NCBI RefSeq assembly: GCF_022647505.1
Contig: NZ_CP071409.1
Span: forward strand, 2,480,001-2,544,000
Length of the DNA: 64,000 nucleotides
Origin: [Pantoea] beijingensis
Lineage (GTDB): Bacteria > Pseudomonadota > Gammaproteobacteria > Enterobacterales > Enterobacteriaceae
Direction: 5' to 3'
Of the stretch, positions 20,783 to 31,464 are shown in pieces. The translations under genes were made by a program, and so were the position numbers. Each line of letters begins with the position of its first letter. Within the stretch, counting starts at the first letter, position 1. The notes beneath the pieces are model-generated. The model was not told where the DNA came from. It did not search any database and was given only the letters and a program-made list of their open reading frames with translations.

Positions 20783-23044
20783 CTACCTGGATTCCCTGGG
20801 TACGCCAAACCACTGATGATACCAACGTGGCAATATTTGCTCTCTCATCCCCATAACCTGCCATTTTTCGTTGAAAAAACGAACGCTTAATTGTCCTGAA
20901 AGTGCAGTATCACGCCATTGATAGTCATTTTCCTCGTAACGATGAATAATTTTTTTTGCTGGCAACTTCCAGGCGTTAAAGCGCGCAACCGATGCCAAAG
21001 CAACCTTCCCTTTCACAGCACGTAGTAACGGTGCAGAGGAAGACGTTCGACTTCCGTGATGCGGTACCTGGATGATGTCAGCCTGCAATAGTGATCGATA
21101 CTTTGCCATGAGTTTTAGTTCTGCCGCCGCTTCCAGATCGCCTGTTAATAAAACCCGATGTTTCCCGTCATCAATCAATACAACGCAAGAGTCATTGTTG
21201 CCTCGGCGTACACCCAGCGCTTCAGGCCAGAGTACGCGGAACTGTAACCCTTGCCATTGCCATTTCTCTCCCTCAATACAAGGCAAATGCTCGTCACGCA
21301 GCAGTGCGCTTCGAACACGTAGCCGAGGGTAGGCACGCTGTATACTCTCCAGCCCACCAGTATGATCAAGGTGATCGTGACTGAGGATTACTTGCTGCGG
21401 CTCAATCCCCTGCCATCGTAACCAGGGCACGATCACCCTCTCACCGATATCGCCCGACGGCCAACGATTCCCTGTATCATAAAGAATCGCTTTATTTTCA
21501 CGCGAAATGACCAGCGCCAGCCCATGCCCAACATCCAGCATATCAATACGCCAATCGGGTTTTGGCAACTGATACCTCCAGTAAAACGAAACCAGTACCA
21601 GACTGCCAAGCGTGATCGGAGCGCTATGCCACCAGCTAAAACGTAGCGCAGCCAGTAGTAGCCAGCAAAATACGCTGAGAATGGCCCCATCGTGATTTAT
21701 CGCAATCCATCCCGCAGGAAGAGCCTGTAACCCCGTAAAGATCACCGCAATCGAACGATCAGCCAGCCACCAAAGTAAGGGTCCCACAGGAGAAACCGGC
21801 AGCAGTATAGCGGTAAGAATGAGGGGGACCGTGATAAAGGTGACAACAGGAATAGCAAACATATTGGCGATCAGCGCGGTCAAACTGACGCCATGAAAAA
21901 GGTAAACCTGTATAGGCATCAATAAAAGCATGATACCAATTTGCAGATGTGCAAGTTGAAGCAGGAACCAGCGTTTTTTAAAGGCAAGGGCTTTAGGTAG
22001 GGGAAACCACTGATACCAAACTAGTAGCGAGGCCACGGCTAACGCCGAAAGCCATAAACTGTCGGAAATAATTGTTAGCGGCTCGAATAGCAGAATTCCT
22101 CCAATGCACAGGCTCCAGACCTGCCAGCTATTGCAGTTCATACCGGACAAGCGAATTATTCCCCATATTGATAGTGCTGCCATTGCACGTACCGAGGGAG
22201 GATTATTACCCGCCAGCCATGCATACCCCGCAGCCGCCAGCAAACTGACGATAAAAGGAAAACGGTATCCCAGCCACACCGCGGGGAAAAAAAATTGTAT
22301 ACCCCGCGCCGCCATCCAACCCAGTACGGCAGCAAGTCCGATATGCATGCCTGAAATCGCCATCAGATGCGCAGTCCCCGTTTCACGCAACAGCTGATTT
22401 TGCCGCGTGGTAACGTCACTACGCTCACCAAAGGCCAGTGCGGTAAGGATGCTATGCCAAGGGCGATGCTGGTATTGCGCCTGTGCCTTCGTGATAATTC
22501 TTTGTCGCCAGCCACAATAGGCGCTGAGTTGTTTCGCCTCCACGATTCGCCCAGTAAGTGGGCTATTTCTGGCAAGGCTGAAACGCTGGCGGTCAAACTC
22601 GCCTTCATTCAAGCGTGCGTGGATGGGCCGCAAACGCAACGTCATTAACCAACGCTGTCCAGCGCACAGTTCAGCGTCAAGCCGTACATTATTTAATGTT
22701 ACGTAAAGGGGAGGAAAAATAATGCGCTGGTTGACCCGGATTAAACGTACAGACATTCGCTCGTTGTCTTTCGTGAAGCTACCGAGCTTTACCTCCGCGA
22801 CGATTGGCTGACGGGTCAGCGCTGTAATTGAGGTCAGAACCTGCTGTGCTGAAGTTGCTGACCATATAAACATCATCAGGCAAAGCGCTAACGACCGGCT
22901 GATTTGCCATGGTGTTAACCATAACAGCACTACGGCAATAGCCAGCAGACACATCTGCTGCTCAGTAGGTAAGACAGGCAGGACGCTTATCGGTAAAGTA
23001 CCGAGGATAATGCTCAATGATAGCTGCGTGAAAGTTGTTGCCAT
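20783..23044 (-). CDS. ycaI: ComEC/Rec2-family membrane protein
   Basis: A 753-residue polytopic membrane protein of the ComEC family, the channel that carries single-stranded DNA inward in naturally competent bacteria. I chose the ATG at 23044 (AGGG seven bases upstream, length close to E. coli 754); a TTG at 23086 would add 14 residues. Order: N-terminal OB-like periplasmic domain, the competence core with GTAHLMAISGMHIGLAA (about residues 225-241), further helices, and a C-terminal metallo-beta-lactamase domain with LSHDHLDHTGG and QVPHHGSRTSSS. All these are intact, with no frameshift. Enterics of this kind are not known to take up DNA efficiently, and other competence genes are not in this window. 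Confidence 0.9.
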   Translation of the reverse strand: MATTFTQLSLSIILGTLPISVLPVLPTEQQMCLLAIAVVLLWLTPWQISRSLALCLMMFIWSATSAQQVLTSITALTRQPIVAEVKLGSFTKDNERMSVRLIRVNQRIIFPPLYVTLNNVRLDAELCAGQRWLMTLRLRPIHARLNEGEFDRQRFSLARNSPLTGRIVEAKQLSAYCGWRQRIITKAQAQYQHRPWHSILTALAFGERSDVTTRQNQLLRETGTAHLMAISGMHIGLAAVLGWMAARGIQFFFPAVWLGYRFPFIVSLLAAAGYAWLAGNNPPSVRAMAALSIWGIIRLSGMNCNSWQVWSLCIGGILLFEPLTIISDSLWLSALAVASLLVWYQWFPLPKALAFKKRWFLLQLAHLQIGIMLLLMPIQVYLFHGVSLTALIANMFAIPVVTFITVPLILTAILLPVSPVGPLLWWLADRSIAVIFTGLQALPAGWIAINHDGAILSVFCWLLLAALRFSWWHSAPITLGSLVLVSFYWRYQLPKPDWRIDMLDVGHGLALVISRENKAILYDTGNRWPSGDIGERVIVPWLRWQGIEPQQVILSHDHLDHTGGLESIQRAYPRLRVRSALLRDEHLPCIEGEKWQWQGLQFRVLWPEALGVRRGNNDSCVVLIDDGKHRVLLTGDLEAAAELKLMAKYRSLLQADIIQVPHHGSRTSSSAPLLRAVKGKVALASVARFNAWKLPAKKIIHRYEENDYQWRDTALSGQLSVRFFNEKWQVMGMREQILPRWYHQWFGVPRESR

Positions 23045-23190
23045 TGCGCAATCCCTGCAGTGATAACGTTTCAGCAAGGGTGACAAAAATAGCTCAGGTA
23101 AACATCCACCGCCGCACTATTATACGGGCCGTATTCAGAAGAAAAAATGCAATGCCGCGCTGTGGACACGCATGATGCGAGAAGCAGCGC

Positions 23191-23220
23191 AAAAAAAAAC
23201 GACACCTGAGTGTCGTTTTT
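23191..23220 (-). terminator. Rho-independent terminator of ihfB
   Basis: ACGACAC-CTGA-GTGTCGT with flanking A and T runs; on the minus strand it ends in nine T. It lies 20 bases past the ihfB stop. Confidence 0.92.
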
Positions 23221-23239
23221 ATTTCCGCTTAGCGGCTGC

Positions 23240-23524
23240 TTAACCGTAGATATTTGCTCGGTCGCGCAACTCTTTACCTGGTTTGAAGTGGGGAACGTAT
23301 TTACCTTCCAGATCCACTTTGTCACCCGTTTTAGGGTTACGACCAGTACGAGGCGCACGATAATGCAAAGAAAAGCTGCCGAATCCCCGGATTTCAATGC
23401 GCTCGCCTTCAGCCAACGTGGTGGCCATGTGCTCAAGCATCTCTTTAACCGCATCCTCAACGACTTTCGCCTGAATATGAGTCTGCTGGCCGGCAAGTCT
23501 TTCAATCAGTTCTGACTTGGTCAT
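23240..23524 (-). CDS. ihfB: Integration host factor beta subunit
   Basis: The beta subunit of IHF, a sequence-specific DNA-bending protein in replication, recombination and transcription. The 94-residue HU-family protein starts [17 protein letters not shown] and has the DNA-binding arm with [20 protein letters not shown]; the intercalating proline lies in NPKTG. It is nearly identical to E. coli. It lies downstream of rpsA on the same strand (86 bases apart), the usual enteric arrangement, with its own leader including GGATTTATG just before the start. Confidence 0.98.
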   Translation of the reverse strand: MTKSELIERLAGQQTHIQAKVVEDAVKEMLEHMATTLAEGERIEIRGFGSFSLHYRAPRTGRNPKTGDKVDLEGKYVPHFKPGKELRDRANIYG

Positions 23525-23610
23525 AAATCCTCCGGTTAATCCCTAATGGAAAAGGTCTGACAGCTAACTACCGATTTTGGGTGGCTTACACCACCCAATA
23601 CGCAGGACGA

Positions 23611-25287
23611 TTACTCGCCTTTCGCAGCTTTGAATGCTTCAGCCATAGCGTTAGAGAAGTTGGTAGTCTCTTCCTGTTTGTTGTTAACAGTAGCGATAGC
23701 ATCTTTCTCGTCAGCTTCGTCTTTTGCACGAACAGACAGGCTTACAACGCGGTTTTTACGATCAACACCAGTGAATTTGGCTTCAACATCGTCGCCAACG
23801 TTCAGTACCAGAGTTGCGTCTTCAACGCGGTCACGTGAAGCTTCAGAAGCACGCAGGTAGCCTTCAACGCCATCAGCTAATTCAACTGTAGCACCTTTGG
23901 CATCAACTGCAGTGACTTTACCGTTAACAATTGCACCTTTCTTGTTCAGAGAGATGTAGTTGTTGAACGGATCTTCTGCCAGTTGCTTAACGCCCAAGGA
24001 GATGCGTTCGCGCTCTGCGTCAACCTGCAGAACCACAGCTGCGATTTCGTCGCCTTTCTTGTATTCACGAACGGCTTCTTCTCCGGTTGCGTTCCAGGAG
24101 ATATCAGACAGGTGAACCAGGCCGTCGATGCCGCCGTCCAGGCCAATGAAGATACCGAAGTCAGTGATAGACTTGATTTTACCTTCAACGCGGTCGCCCT
24201 TGTTGTGGGTTTCTGCAAACTGCTGCCATGGGTTAGATTTGCACTGCTTCAGACCCAGGGAGATACGACGACGTTCTTCGTCGATATCCAGAACCATCAC
24301 TTCCACGACATCACCAACGTTAACAACTTTGGATGGGTGGATGTTTTTGTTGGTCCAATCCATTTCTGAAACGTGTACCAGACCTTCAACGCCCTCTTCG
24401 ATTTCAACGAAGCAGCCGTAATCAGTCAGGTTGGTAACACGACCAGTCAGTTTGGTCCCTTCTGGATAACGCTTAGCAATAGCAACCCATGGATCTTCGC
24501 CCAGTTGCTTCAGACCCAGAGAAACACGGGTACGCTCACGGTCGAATTTCAGAACTTTGACATTGATTTCATCGCCAACATTGACGATTTCGCTTGGATG
24601 CTTAACGCGTTTCCATGCCATGTCAGTGATGTGCAGCAAGCCGTCAACACCACCCAAATCAACGAATGCACCGTAGTCAGTGAGGTTCTTAACGATACCT
24701 TTAACTTCCATGCCTTCCTGCAGGTTTTCCAGCAGCTGATCGCGCTCTGCGCTGTTCTCAGATTCGATAACCGCACGGCGGGAAACAACAACGTTGTTAC
24801 GCTTCTGGTCAAGCTTGATAACTTTGAACTCAAGCTCTTTACCTTCGAGGTGCAGTGTGTCACGAACCGGACGAACGTCAACCAGTGAACCTGGCAGGAA
24901 CGCACGAATACCGTTCAGCTCAACAGTGAAGCCACCTTTAACTTTGCCGTTGATAATACCGACCACAGTTTCAGCTTCTTCGTAAGCTTTTTCCAGCGTG
25001 ATCCAAGCTTCGTGACGTTTAGCTTTTTCACGGGACAGCAGGGTCTCACCGAAGCCGTCTTCTACTGCATCCAGAGCAACGTCAACTTCGTCACCAACCT
25101 GGATTTCCAGTTCACCGGCTGCGTTTTTGAACTGCTCTGCAGGAATTGCAGATTCAGATTTCAGGCCCGCATCAACCAGAACAACGTCTTTGTCAATAGA
25201 GACAACAACGCCACGAACGATGGAACCCGGGCGGGTTTCGATTGTTTTTAAGGATTCTTCAAATAGTTGAGCAAAAGATTCAGTCAT
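23611..25287 (-). CDS. rpsA: 30S ribosomal protein S1
   Basis: The large mRNA-binding protein of the small ribosomal subunit, needed for initiation on structured or weak Shine-Dalgarno leaders. The 558-residue acidic protein has six S1 (OB) repeats after the start [13 protein letters not shown]; the repeats are visible as recurring blocks such as [39 protein letters not shown] and [20 protein letters not shown]. The start lacks a canonical Shine-Dalgarno: the 20 bases before the ATG read mainly A and T, with GAAGAA about 20 bases away. That is typical of rpsA, whose own product controls its translation in E. coli. It lies between cmk and ihfB. Confidence 0.98.
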   Translation of the reverse strand: MTESFAQLFEESLKTIETRPGSIVRGVVVSIDKDVVLVDAGLKSESAIPAEQFKNAAGELEIQVGDEVDVALDAVEDGFGETLLSREKAKRHEAWITLEKAYEEAETVVGIINGKVKGGFTVELNGIRAFLPGSLVDVRPVRDTLHLEGKELEFKVIKLDQKRNNVVVSRRAVIESENSAERDQLLENLQEGMEVKGIVKNLTDYGAFVDLGGVDGLLHITDMAWKRVKHPSEIVNVGDEINVKVLKFDRERTRVSLGLKQLGEDPWVAIAKRYPEGTKLTGRVTNLTDYGCFVEIEEGVEGLVHVSEMDWTNKNIHPSKVVNVGDVVEVMVLDIDEERRRISLGLKQCKSNPWQQFAETHNKGDRVEGKIKSITDFGIFIGLDGGIDGLVHLSDISWNATGEEAVREYKKGDEIAAVVLQVDAERERISLGVKQLAEDPFNNYISLNKKGAIVNGKVTAVDAKGATVELADGVEGYLRASEASRDRVEDATLVLNVGDDVEAKFTGVDRKNRVVSLSVRAKDEADEKDAIATVNNKQEETTNFSNAMAEAFKAAKGE

Positions 25288-25398
25288 ATTGATAATCTTA
25301 TGGATTCTTCAATTTAACGTCCACCTGACATCCTGACGGGTGGGGTTGTTTCACATGCCCCATGACGTCCATATCACAGGGTTCTAAAAACGTTGCGA

Positions 25399-26088
25399 CT
25401 AAGCCTGCGGCAAAGCGAGCTTCTCGCGAGCATATTGTAGTGCTTTTTCGATTACCTGCTCGATACTCATACTGGTTGAATCCAGAATCAGAGCATCTTC
25501 TGCGGGCCTCAGAGGCGCAATGGCCCGATTACGGTCGCGATCGTCGCGTTCTTTTATCTCAGATAAAAGGCGCTCAAAGTTAACACTAAAGCCACTTTCC
25601 TGCAACTGTAGCATACGTCGGTGTGCACGCTCTTCGGAGCTGGCATCTAAAAAGATTTTTACTGGCGCATCAGCAAAAACCACCGTCCCCATATCCCGAC
25701 CATCAGCAATTAAGCCGGGCGCGTCGCGGAATGCACGCTGGCGCCGCAGGAGAGCCTCACGTACGCGGGGAAACGCCGCCACTTTAGACGCAGTATTACT
25801 CACGTTTTGGCTACGGATTTCGGCAGACACATCTTCGCCTTCCAAAATCACCTTCATAACGCCGTCGGTGGATAAAAAACGCACATCTAAATGTGCTGCA
25901 ATCGGCACAAGAGCCTCTTCCGATTCGATGTCCACCTGATGGTGCAGCGCAGCGAGGGCTAAAACACGGTATATCGCGCCCGAATCCAGCAGATGCCACT
26001 GCAGCGCTTCAGCCATTGCTTTGCACAGCGTGCCTTTACCCGCACCACTTGGACCATCAATGGTGATTACCGGGGCTATTGCCGTCAT
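25399..26088 (-). CDS. cmk: Cytidylate kinase
   Basis: Phosphorylates CMP and dCMP with ATP; important for recycling CMP from RNA and phospholipid turnover. The 229-residue protein starts [20 protein letters not shown], with the Walker A loop at residues 12-19, and carries [19 protein letters not shown] (CMP-binding) and the lid region [13 protein letters not shown]. It sits 111 bases upstream of rpsA on the same strand, as in E. coli, where rpsA promoters lie partly inside cmk. The gene ycaL, between aroA and cmk in E. coli, is absent. Confidence 0.97.
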   Translation of the reverse strand: MTAIAPVITIDGPSGAGKGTLCKAMAEALQWHLLDSGAIYRVLALAALHHQVDIESEEALVPIAAHLDVRFLSTDGVMKVILEGEDVSAEIRSQNVSNTASKVAAFPRVREALLRRQRAFRDAPGLIADGRDMGTVVFADAPVKIFLDASSEERAHRRMLQLQESGFSVNFERLLSEIKERDDRDRNRAIAPLRPAEDALILDSTSMSIEQVIEKALQYAREKLALPQA

Positions 26089-26263
26089 CTTTTTCTCCTG
26101 TCGCTATAAATCTCATGGCTATCTGCATGACAGCCAAATATCGCCGCGCATTATACGCTGCTATAGGGCCGATAGTTACCCTTAAGCATAGACTTGTATG
26201 AAATAATCGGCAGATTCAGATGAGTTCGCGGTAGGGAAGCAAATAAGGTTGTTCAAAAACGTC

Positions 26264-26291
26264 AACCGTCGCGGGTGGAACCACGACGGTT
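26264..26291 (-). terminator. Terminator of aroA
   Basis: AACCGTCG and CGACGGTT enclose a 12-base loop just after the aroA stop; the minus strand then reads GACGTTTTTGAAC, a T-run four bases from the stem. Confidence 0.65.
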
Positions 26292-26298
26292 TGAGTAT

Positions 26299-27585
26299 TT
26301 AAACCTGCTGACTAATGCGTGCTAACTGTTCAAAATAATCCGGGAAGGTTTTTGCCGTGCATTTTGGATCGAGAATGGTGACCGGTGTTGCAGAAAGTGC
26401 CACTAACGAAAAGCACATTGCCATACGGTGATCATTATAGGTACCGATCTCAGCGTATTTAATCGTCTCTGGGGGCGTAACACGGATATAGTCGTGCCCC
26501 TCTTCTACTTCAGCACCAACCTTACGCAATTCAGTCGCCATTGCAGCTAAGCGATCGGTTTCTTTGACACGCCAGTTATAAATATTGCGCATCACCGTGG
26601 TACCTTTTGCAAACAGAGCAACTGTTGCAATCGTCATCGCGGCATCAGGAATATGGTTCATATCAAGATCGATGGCATTCAGTTCGCCACGCTGGCAGGC
26701 GATATAATCATCCCCCCATTCAATGACTGCGCCCATTTTCTCCAGCACGTCTGCAAAACGAATATCGCCCTGGACGCTATTGCGGCCGATCCCGGTAACG
26801 CGTACGGTGCCACCCTTGATTGCCGCTGCGGCAAGAAAATAGGAGGCAGAAGAGGCATCCCCTTCAACAAGATAATCACCCGGTGACTGGTATTGCTGTC
26901 TACCGCGGATGTGGAATGTCTTATAATCATAGTTATCGACATTCACACCAAAGGATTTCATTAAATGCAGCGTGATATCAATATAGGGTTTCGAAACCAG
27001 ATCCCCTTTAATGACAATCGTTGTATCCCTTGGGGCCAGAGGGGCAGTCATTAATAACGCCGTGAGAAACTGGCTGGAGACACTGCCATCTACGGTAACT
27101 TCACCACCGCTAAAGCCGCCTTTAATACGCACTGGCGGATAATCCGCTTGCTCAAGATAATCTACCCCAGCCCCCCCCTGGCGCAGCGCATCCACCAGGT
27201 GCCCAATGGGACGCTCTTTCATGCGCGGTTCACCGGTCAGTACAATATCATTCGCCCCCAGGCAGAGTGCGGCAGCCAGTGGGCGCATAGCCGTGCCGGC
27301 ATTACCTAAAAACAGTTCCAGTGGTTTATCAGCATGCAATGGACCGCCATGGCCGGTCACTTCGCAAAAAGTACGATCGTCGGAAAGCGTATAGGTTACC
27401 CCAAGCGCGCTCAGCGCGTTGAGCATATGTTTTACGTCATCGCTATCCAGCAAATTCGTCAGGCGAGTGGTCCCCTGAGCCAGTGCGGCGAGCAGTAGTG
27501 CCCGATTTGAAACGCTTTTAGAGCCGGGTAAATTAACGGTGCCGTCAACACGCGAAATGGGTTGTAACGTCAGGGATTCCTGCAT
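26299..27585 (-). CDS. aroA: EPSP synthase (3-phosphoshikimate 1-carboxyvinyltransferase)
   Basis: Joins shikimate 3-phosphate with phosphoenolpyruvate in the sixth step of the shikimate pathway; target of glyphosate. With the ATG at 27585 the product is 428 residues and begins [20 protein letters not shown], close to the E. coli start; an ATG at 27603 would add six residues. [26 protein letters not shown] and [17 protein letters not shown] are the class I signatures, with the glycine and proline of the PEP site that mark the glyphosate-sensitive type. It forms a two-gene unit with serC, with a hairpin in the gap. Confidence 0.96.
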   Translation of the reverse strand: MQESLTLQPISRVDGTVNLPGSKSVSNRALLLAALAQGTTRLTNLLDSDDVKHMLNALSALGVTYTLSDDRTFCEVTGHGGPLHADKPLELFLGNAGTAMRPLAAALCLGANDIVLTGEPRMKERPIGHLVDALRQGGAGVDYLEQADYPPVRIKGGFSGGEVTVDGSVSSQFLTALLMTAPLAPRDTTIVIKGDLVSKPYIDITLHLMKSFGVNVDNYDYKTFHIRGRQQYQSPGDYLVEGDASSASYFLAAAAIKGGTVRVTGIGRNSVQGDIRFADVLEKMGAVIEWGDDYIACQRGELNAIDLDMNHIPDAAMTIATVALFAKGTTVMRNIYNWRVKETDRLAAMATELRKVGAEVEEGHDYIRVTPPETIKYAEIGTYNDHRMAMCFSLVALSATPVTILDPKCTAKTFPDYFEQLARISQQV

Positions 27586-27688
27586 CCGAAGCCTATTCTC
27601 CATATAACAATTGCACTCCAGCCATAATGTTTAAAGTGGCATAACACTGTGGCAGAAGAGCATCAGACCGATTTACCGATGAAGTAAC

Positions 27689-27711
27689 AAACCTCGCAGC
27701 AGGCGAGGTTT
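27689..27711 (-). terminator. Hairpin between serC and aroA
   Basis: AAACCTCGC-AGCAG-GCGAGGTTT, a perfect 9-bp stem, framed by an outer TGAAG/CTTCA match. It lies 28 bases after the serC stop; on the minus strand TTTGTTACTTC follows. It is likely a partial terminator that tunes aroA relative to serC. Confidence 0.7.
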
Positions 27712-27739
27712 GCTTCATTAGCCAGTGATTTAACAGTTA

Positions 27740-28825
27740 TTAGCCACGGCGGCGCTCAAAATCCGCCATAAAATCCGTCAGCGCCTGCACACCTTCCAGC
27801 GGCATCGCATTGTAAATGGAAGCACGCATACCGCCAACAACACGATGCCCTTTCAGTGCATGCAATCCTGCCGCAAAGGACTCTTCAAGAAAGAGCTTGT
27901 CCAGGCTGGCATCAGCCAGTTGGAATGGCACATTCATGCGTGAACGATTCGCCACTGCAACATCGTTGCGATAAAAATCACTGTTATCAATAATTCCATA
28001 CAGCAGGTCAGATTTTTGCTGGTTGTGTTTATCAATTTCACCCACCCCGCCCTGCTCTTTTAGCCACTTAAAGACCAGACCAGAGAGGTACCAGGCAAAC
28101 GTTGGCGGTGTGTTAAACATCGAATCATTTTCTGCAAGCACGCGATAGTCGAGGATTGATGGCGTTTCCTGGCGGGCTTTGCCCAGCAAATCTTCACGGA
28201 CAATCACCAATGTCAGACCAGCTGGACCAATATTTTTCTGCGCGCCAGCGTAGATCACGCCATAACGCTCCACATCAATTGGGTGGGAAAGGATAGAGGA
28301 GGAAAAATCGGCAACCACGACTTTCTCTCCAAAATCAGGTTCTTCGTGAATCGCGATACCGTCGATGGTTTCATTTGGGCAGTAATGCACATAAGCAGCA
28401 TCATCGCTTAGCTGCCAGCGGTTCATCGAGGTAACGCCACGCAGACCATCAATAGTGGTTTTTGCGTCGATCACATTCGGCGCGCAGTATTTAACAGCCT
28501 CTTTTACCGCGCTTTGTGCCCAATAGCCGCCGTCAACATAGTCAGCAGTTTTTGCCAGCCCTAACAAATTGAGTGGCACAGCAGCAAACTGCGCGCGCGC
28601 GCCGCCGTGACAGAATAAAACTTTATAATTGGAGGGGATTTTCAGCAGATCACGAAAATCTTTTTCTGCCTCTTCTGCAACCTGGATAAATTCTTTACTG
28701 CGATGACTTATTTCCATCACAGAGGTCCCTAAACCTTGCCAGTTGCGCAATTCTTGTTCTGCACGACGAAGCACTTCAACCGGCAGCATCGCTGGACCGG
28801 AGCTAAAATTGAAAACCTGAGTCAT
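27740..28825 (-). CDS. serC: Phosphoserine aminotransferase
   Basis: A PLP enzyme that makes O-phosphoserine from phosphohydroxypyruvate (serine synthesis) and also acts in pyridoxine synthesis. The 361-residue protein starts [22 protein letters not shown], the family N-terminus, and has the PLP lysine in [13 protein letters not shown] and the phosphate-binding [12 protein letters not shown]. It is upstream of aroA on the same strand, the long-known serC-aroA mixed-function operon linking serine and chorismate synthesis (enterobactin needs both). In E. coli the next gene is ycaP; here it is a 503-base gap before ycaO. Confidence 0.97.
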   Translation of the reverse strand: MTQVFNFSSGPAMLPVEVLRRAEQELRNWQGLGTSVMEISHRSKEFIQVAEEAEKDFRDLLKIPSNYKVLFCHGGARAQFAAVPLNLLGLAKTADYVDGGYWAQSAVKEAVKYCAPNVIDAKTTIDGLRGVTSMNRWQLSDDAAYVHYCPNETIDGIAIHEEPDFGEKVVVADFSSSILSHPIDVERYGVIYAGAQKNIGPAGLTLVIVREDLLGKARQETPSILDYRVLAENDSMFNTPPTFAWYLSGLVFKWLKEQGGVGEIDKHNQQKSDLLYGIIDNSDFYRNDVAVANRSRMNVPFQLADASLDKLFLEESFAAGLHALKGHRVVGGMRASIYNAMPLEGVQALTDFMADFERRRG

Positions 28826-29328
28826 TTCCCCTCACCACTGTCAAATCTAACGATTATGCATCTTCCATTCCCACCGCTAAATTCAGGCTATAGCAACGCT
28901 ACGAATCCCCGAGAGTCAGTTCGTGAAAACGACACCAGGATAAACAATAAACCTGTAAACAACAGATCTAAACGTTTTATGCTGCATCCCTGAAACGGAT
29001 AAAACCAGGAAGAGCCGGATAACGTAGCCAGCGCGCAGGAAACCTGAAGTATGGCGGATGTATCGGTTTTATCACTGCACACCGGTGGCTGCAATCATTT
29101 ATCGGCTACAGATCACATTTTTGCCCTCTGTCTCGCAACAGCTTGTAAGGCAATTGCAACATACAACGATATTTTGTGGTGTGCTTCCGACATCCATTAT
29201 TCCCGAGGGCATAATGACCTTGAAAATAGCATAATAGGCAGCAGGAATATTCATGTAACCGGATAGCGAACAAAGCATAAAACCCGTATCATTGCGCGCT
29301 TTAAGGCCATCATTAAATAGTGGGCAAC
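28826..29328. other. serC-ycaO intergenic region, no gene seen
   Basis: A 503-base stretch between divergent serC and ycaO. It must carry both promoters. Short frames on both strands (for example 29051-29266 plus, 28888-29094 minus) show no recognisable protein and no good ribosome-binding site. In E. coli this position also holds ycaP; I see no trace of its sequence. Confidence 0.6.
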
Positions 29329-31086
29329 ATGACTCAAACTTACATCCCAGGTAAAGATGCCGCGCTGGAAGATTCCATCGCACGCTTTCAGCAAAAACTG
29401 CAGGATCTTGGTTTTAATATTGAAGAAGCCTCCTGGCTGAATCCGGTACCACATGTTTGGTCAGTGCATATTCGCGACCGAGATTGCCCACTCTGTTTTA
29501 CAAATGGTAAAGGGGCCAGCAAAAAAGCAGCATTGGCCTCCGCGCTGGGTGAATATTTTGAGCGCCTTTCAACCAACTACTTTTTTGCCGACTTCTGGCT
29601 CGGTGAATCTATCGCCGGCGGCGATTTCGTTCACTACCCCAATGAAAAATGGTTCCCGCTCACGGACGATGAAAGTTTGCCTGCGGGCATTCTTGATGCG
29701 CGTTTACGGCAGTTCTACGATCCGGAAAACGAACTGAGCGCCAGCGATTTGATTGATCTTCAGTCGGGTAATGCCGATCGGGGTATCTGTGCACTGCCGT
29801 TTACCCGCCAATCTGATAATCAGACTGTCTACATTCCCATGAATATTATTGGCAACCTGTACGTTTCGAATGGGATGTCTGCAGGGAATACCGCGAATGA
29901 AGCGCGTGTTCAGGGGCTATCAGAAGTTTTCGAACGCTATATCAAAAACCGTATTATTGCCGAATCCATCAGCCTCCCCACCATTCCGCAAGAAGTGCTC
30001 AGTCGCTATCCCGGCGTAGTTGAAGCCATTAATCGACTGGAAGCTGAAGGCTTTCCTATTTTTGCGTACGATGCTTCTTTGGGGGGGAAATATCCGGTTA
30101 TCTGCGTCGTGTTATTCAATCCCGCTAACGGGACCTGCTTTGCTTCTTTTGGGGCGCATCCCGATTTCGGCGTTGCCCTTGAGCGTACCGTAACCGAGCT
30201 CCTCCAGGGACGCGGCCTCAAGGATTTGGACGTTTTCACACCGCCAACGTTTGATGATGAAGAAGTGGCTGAGCATGCTAACCTGGAAACACATTTCATC
30301 GATTCAAGTGGCCTTATTTCATGGGATATGTTCAAAGACGATGCCGATTATGCGTTTGTTGACTGGCGTTTTGATGGCTCAACTGAAGAAGAATTTGCCA
30401 CTTTAATGGCGATCTTCAAAGCTGAGGATAAAGAAGTCTACATCGCTGATTATCAGCATCTGGATGTCTATGCCTGCCGCATTATTGTGCCTGGCATGTC
30501 TGATATTTATCCTGCGGAAGATCTGCTCCTTGCCAATAACAACATGGGCAGCACATTGCGCGAGACGCTGCTCTCCTTGCCTGCCAGCCAATGGGAAAAA
30601 GAGAATTACCTCGCCCTTATCGCGCAGTTAGATGAAGAGGGACACGATGATTTTACCCGTGTCCGTGAACTACTCGGCATCGCAACGGGTAAAAATACTG
30701 GCTGGTATACTTTGCGCATCGGTGAATTAAAGGCAATGTTGGCGTTAGCTGGTGGCGATCTCGAGCAGGCGTTAATCTGGACCGAGTGGACCATGGAATT
30801 TAACAGTTCGATCTTTACGCCAGAGCGTGCAAATTATTACCGTTGTCTGCAAACATTATTGCTGCTTTCTCAGGAAGAAGAGCGCGATCCTCTGCAGTAT
30901 CACAATGCTTTCATGCGGATGTATGGCAGCGATGCCTTAGAAGCCGCCTCTGCCGCTATCAGTGGTGAAGCGCCTTTCAATGGGTTACAGGCTGTCGACA
31001 GCGATCTTCAGGCCTTCCCGGCTCACCAGGCTCTTCTCGCAGCTTACGAAAAGTTACAGAGAGCCAAGCGGCAGTACTGGAAATAA
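29329..31086 (+). CDS. ycaO: YcaO-domain protein, ribosomal S12 beta-methylthiolation accessory factor
   Basis: The founding YcaO protein. It has an ATP-binding YcaO domain and in E. coli assists RimO in beta-methylthiolation of Asp88 of ribosomal protein S12; related domains build azolines and thioamides in RiPP natural products. I chose the ATG at 29329 (585 residues, MTQTYIPGKDAALEDSI as in E. coli); a GTG three codons earlier is possible. ATP-site blocks are GKGASKKAALASALGEYFERLS and EARVQGLSEVFERY, and the C-terminal part is a TPR-like helical region. No precursor peptide or RiPP enzymes are nearby, so this is the housekeeping version. It lies upstream of focA in the same direction. Confidence 0.95.
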   Translation: MTQTYIPGKDAALEDSIARFQQKLQDLGFNIEEASWLNPVPHVWSVHIRDRDCPLCFTNGKGASKKAALASALGEYFERLSTNYFFADFWLGESIAGGDFVHYPNEKWFPLTDDESLPAGILDARLRQFYDPENELSASDLIDLQSGNADRGICALPFTRQSDNQTVYIPMNIIGNLYVSNGMSAGNTANEARVQGLSEVFERYIKNRIIAESISLPTIPQEVLSRYPGVVEAINRLEAEGFPIFAYDASLGGKYPVICVVLFNPANGTCFASFGAHPDFGVALERTVTELLQGRGLKDLDVFTPPTFDDEEVAEHANLETHFIDSSGLISWDMFKDDADYAFVDWRFDGSTEEEFATLMAIFKAEDKEVYIADYQHLDVYACRIIVPGMSDIYPAEDLLLANNNMGSTLRETLLSLPASQWEKENYLALIAQLDEEGHDDFTRVRELLGIATGKNTGWYTLRIGELKAMLALAGGDLEQALIWTEWTMEFNSSIFTPERANYYRCLQTLLLLSQEEERDPLQYHNAFMRMYGSDALEAASAAISGEAPFNGLQAVDSDLQAFPAHQALLAAYEKLQRAKRQYWK

Positions 31087-31422
31087 AAAAGAAGCCATCG
31101 ACCAACGTAAAGTTATTGTTTGCGTAGGTTGCAGAAGCAATGAGGTTCATGGATGAGCCTCATCTTTCAGGACACAAGGTTGCGCTGAAGTCCCCTGCTA
31201 ACGTTGCCACTTATGCAAAGCGTTACTTTCGAATTGCTCACCAGCCGCGCGTTTTTTGTCAATATGATACAACATTACTTTTTATGTTTATGCTGTGTTG
31301 CTTACCCCCAACTTCAAAAATATTCATACATATTAAAATATTTTTTATTGTTTATTTTCAATGAGTTAGTCAAAAAAACAACCTTACCATGGGGTGTTTT
31401 GCAGTATATTCTCAGGGGCAAT

Positions 31423-31436
31423 ATGATCCACATCAA
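31423..31436 (+). promoter_or_regulatory. FNR-binding site of focA
   Basis: ATGAT-CCAC-ATCAA matches the FNR consensus TTGAT-N4-ATCAA at nine of ten positions. Its centre lies 41.5 bases before the start predicted from the -10 at 31459-31464, the class II activator position. Confidence 0.75.
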
Positions 31437-31458
31437 TTTATACCCTATACTCCTTTGT

Positions 31459-31464
31459 TAGTAT
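31459..31464 (+). promoter_or_regulatory. focA promoter -10 element
   Basis: TAGTAT, placed so that the predicted start (about 31471) puts the FNR site at -41.5. No -35 is needed for such a promoter. An alternative TATACT at 31446-31451 would be too close to the FNR site. Confidence 0.5.

Noticed and set aside
29051..29266. 71-codon frame between serC and ycaO
   Set aside because: No recognisable motif, no Shine-Dalgarno, and atypical composition; treated as chance.
29329..31086. YcaO as part of a RiPP (thiazole/oxazole peptide) cluster
   Set aside because: No precursor peptide, dehydrogenase, cyclase partner or transporter next to it; sequence and position are those of the housekeeping RimO helper.
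31140..31163. Imperfect hairpin after ycaO as a strong terminator
   Set aside because: The stem needs a G-U pair and a 2-base loop and is followed only by CTTTC; at most a weak terminator.
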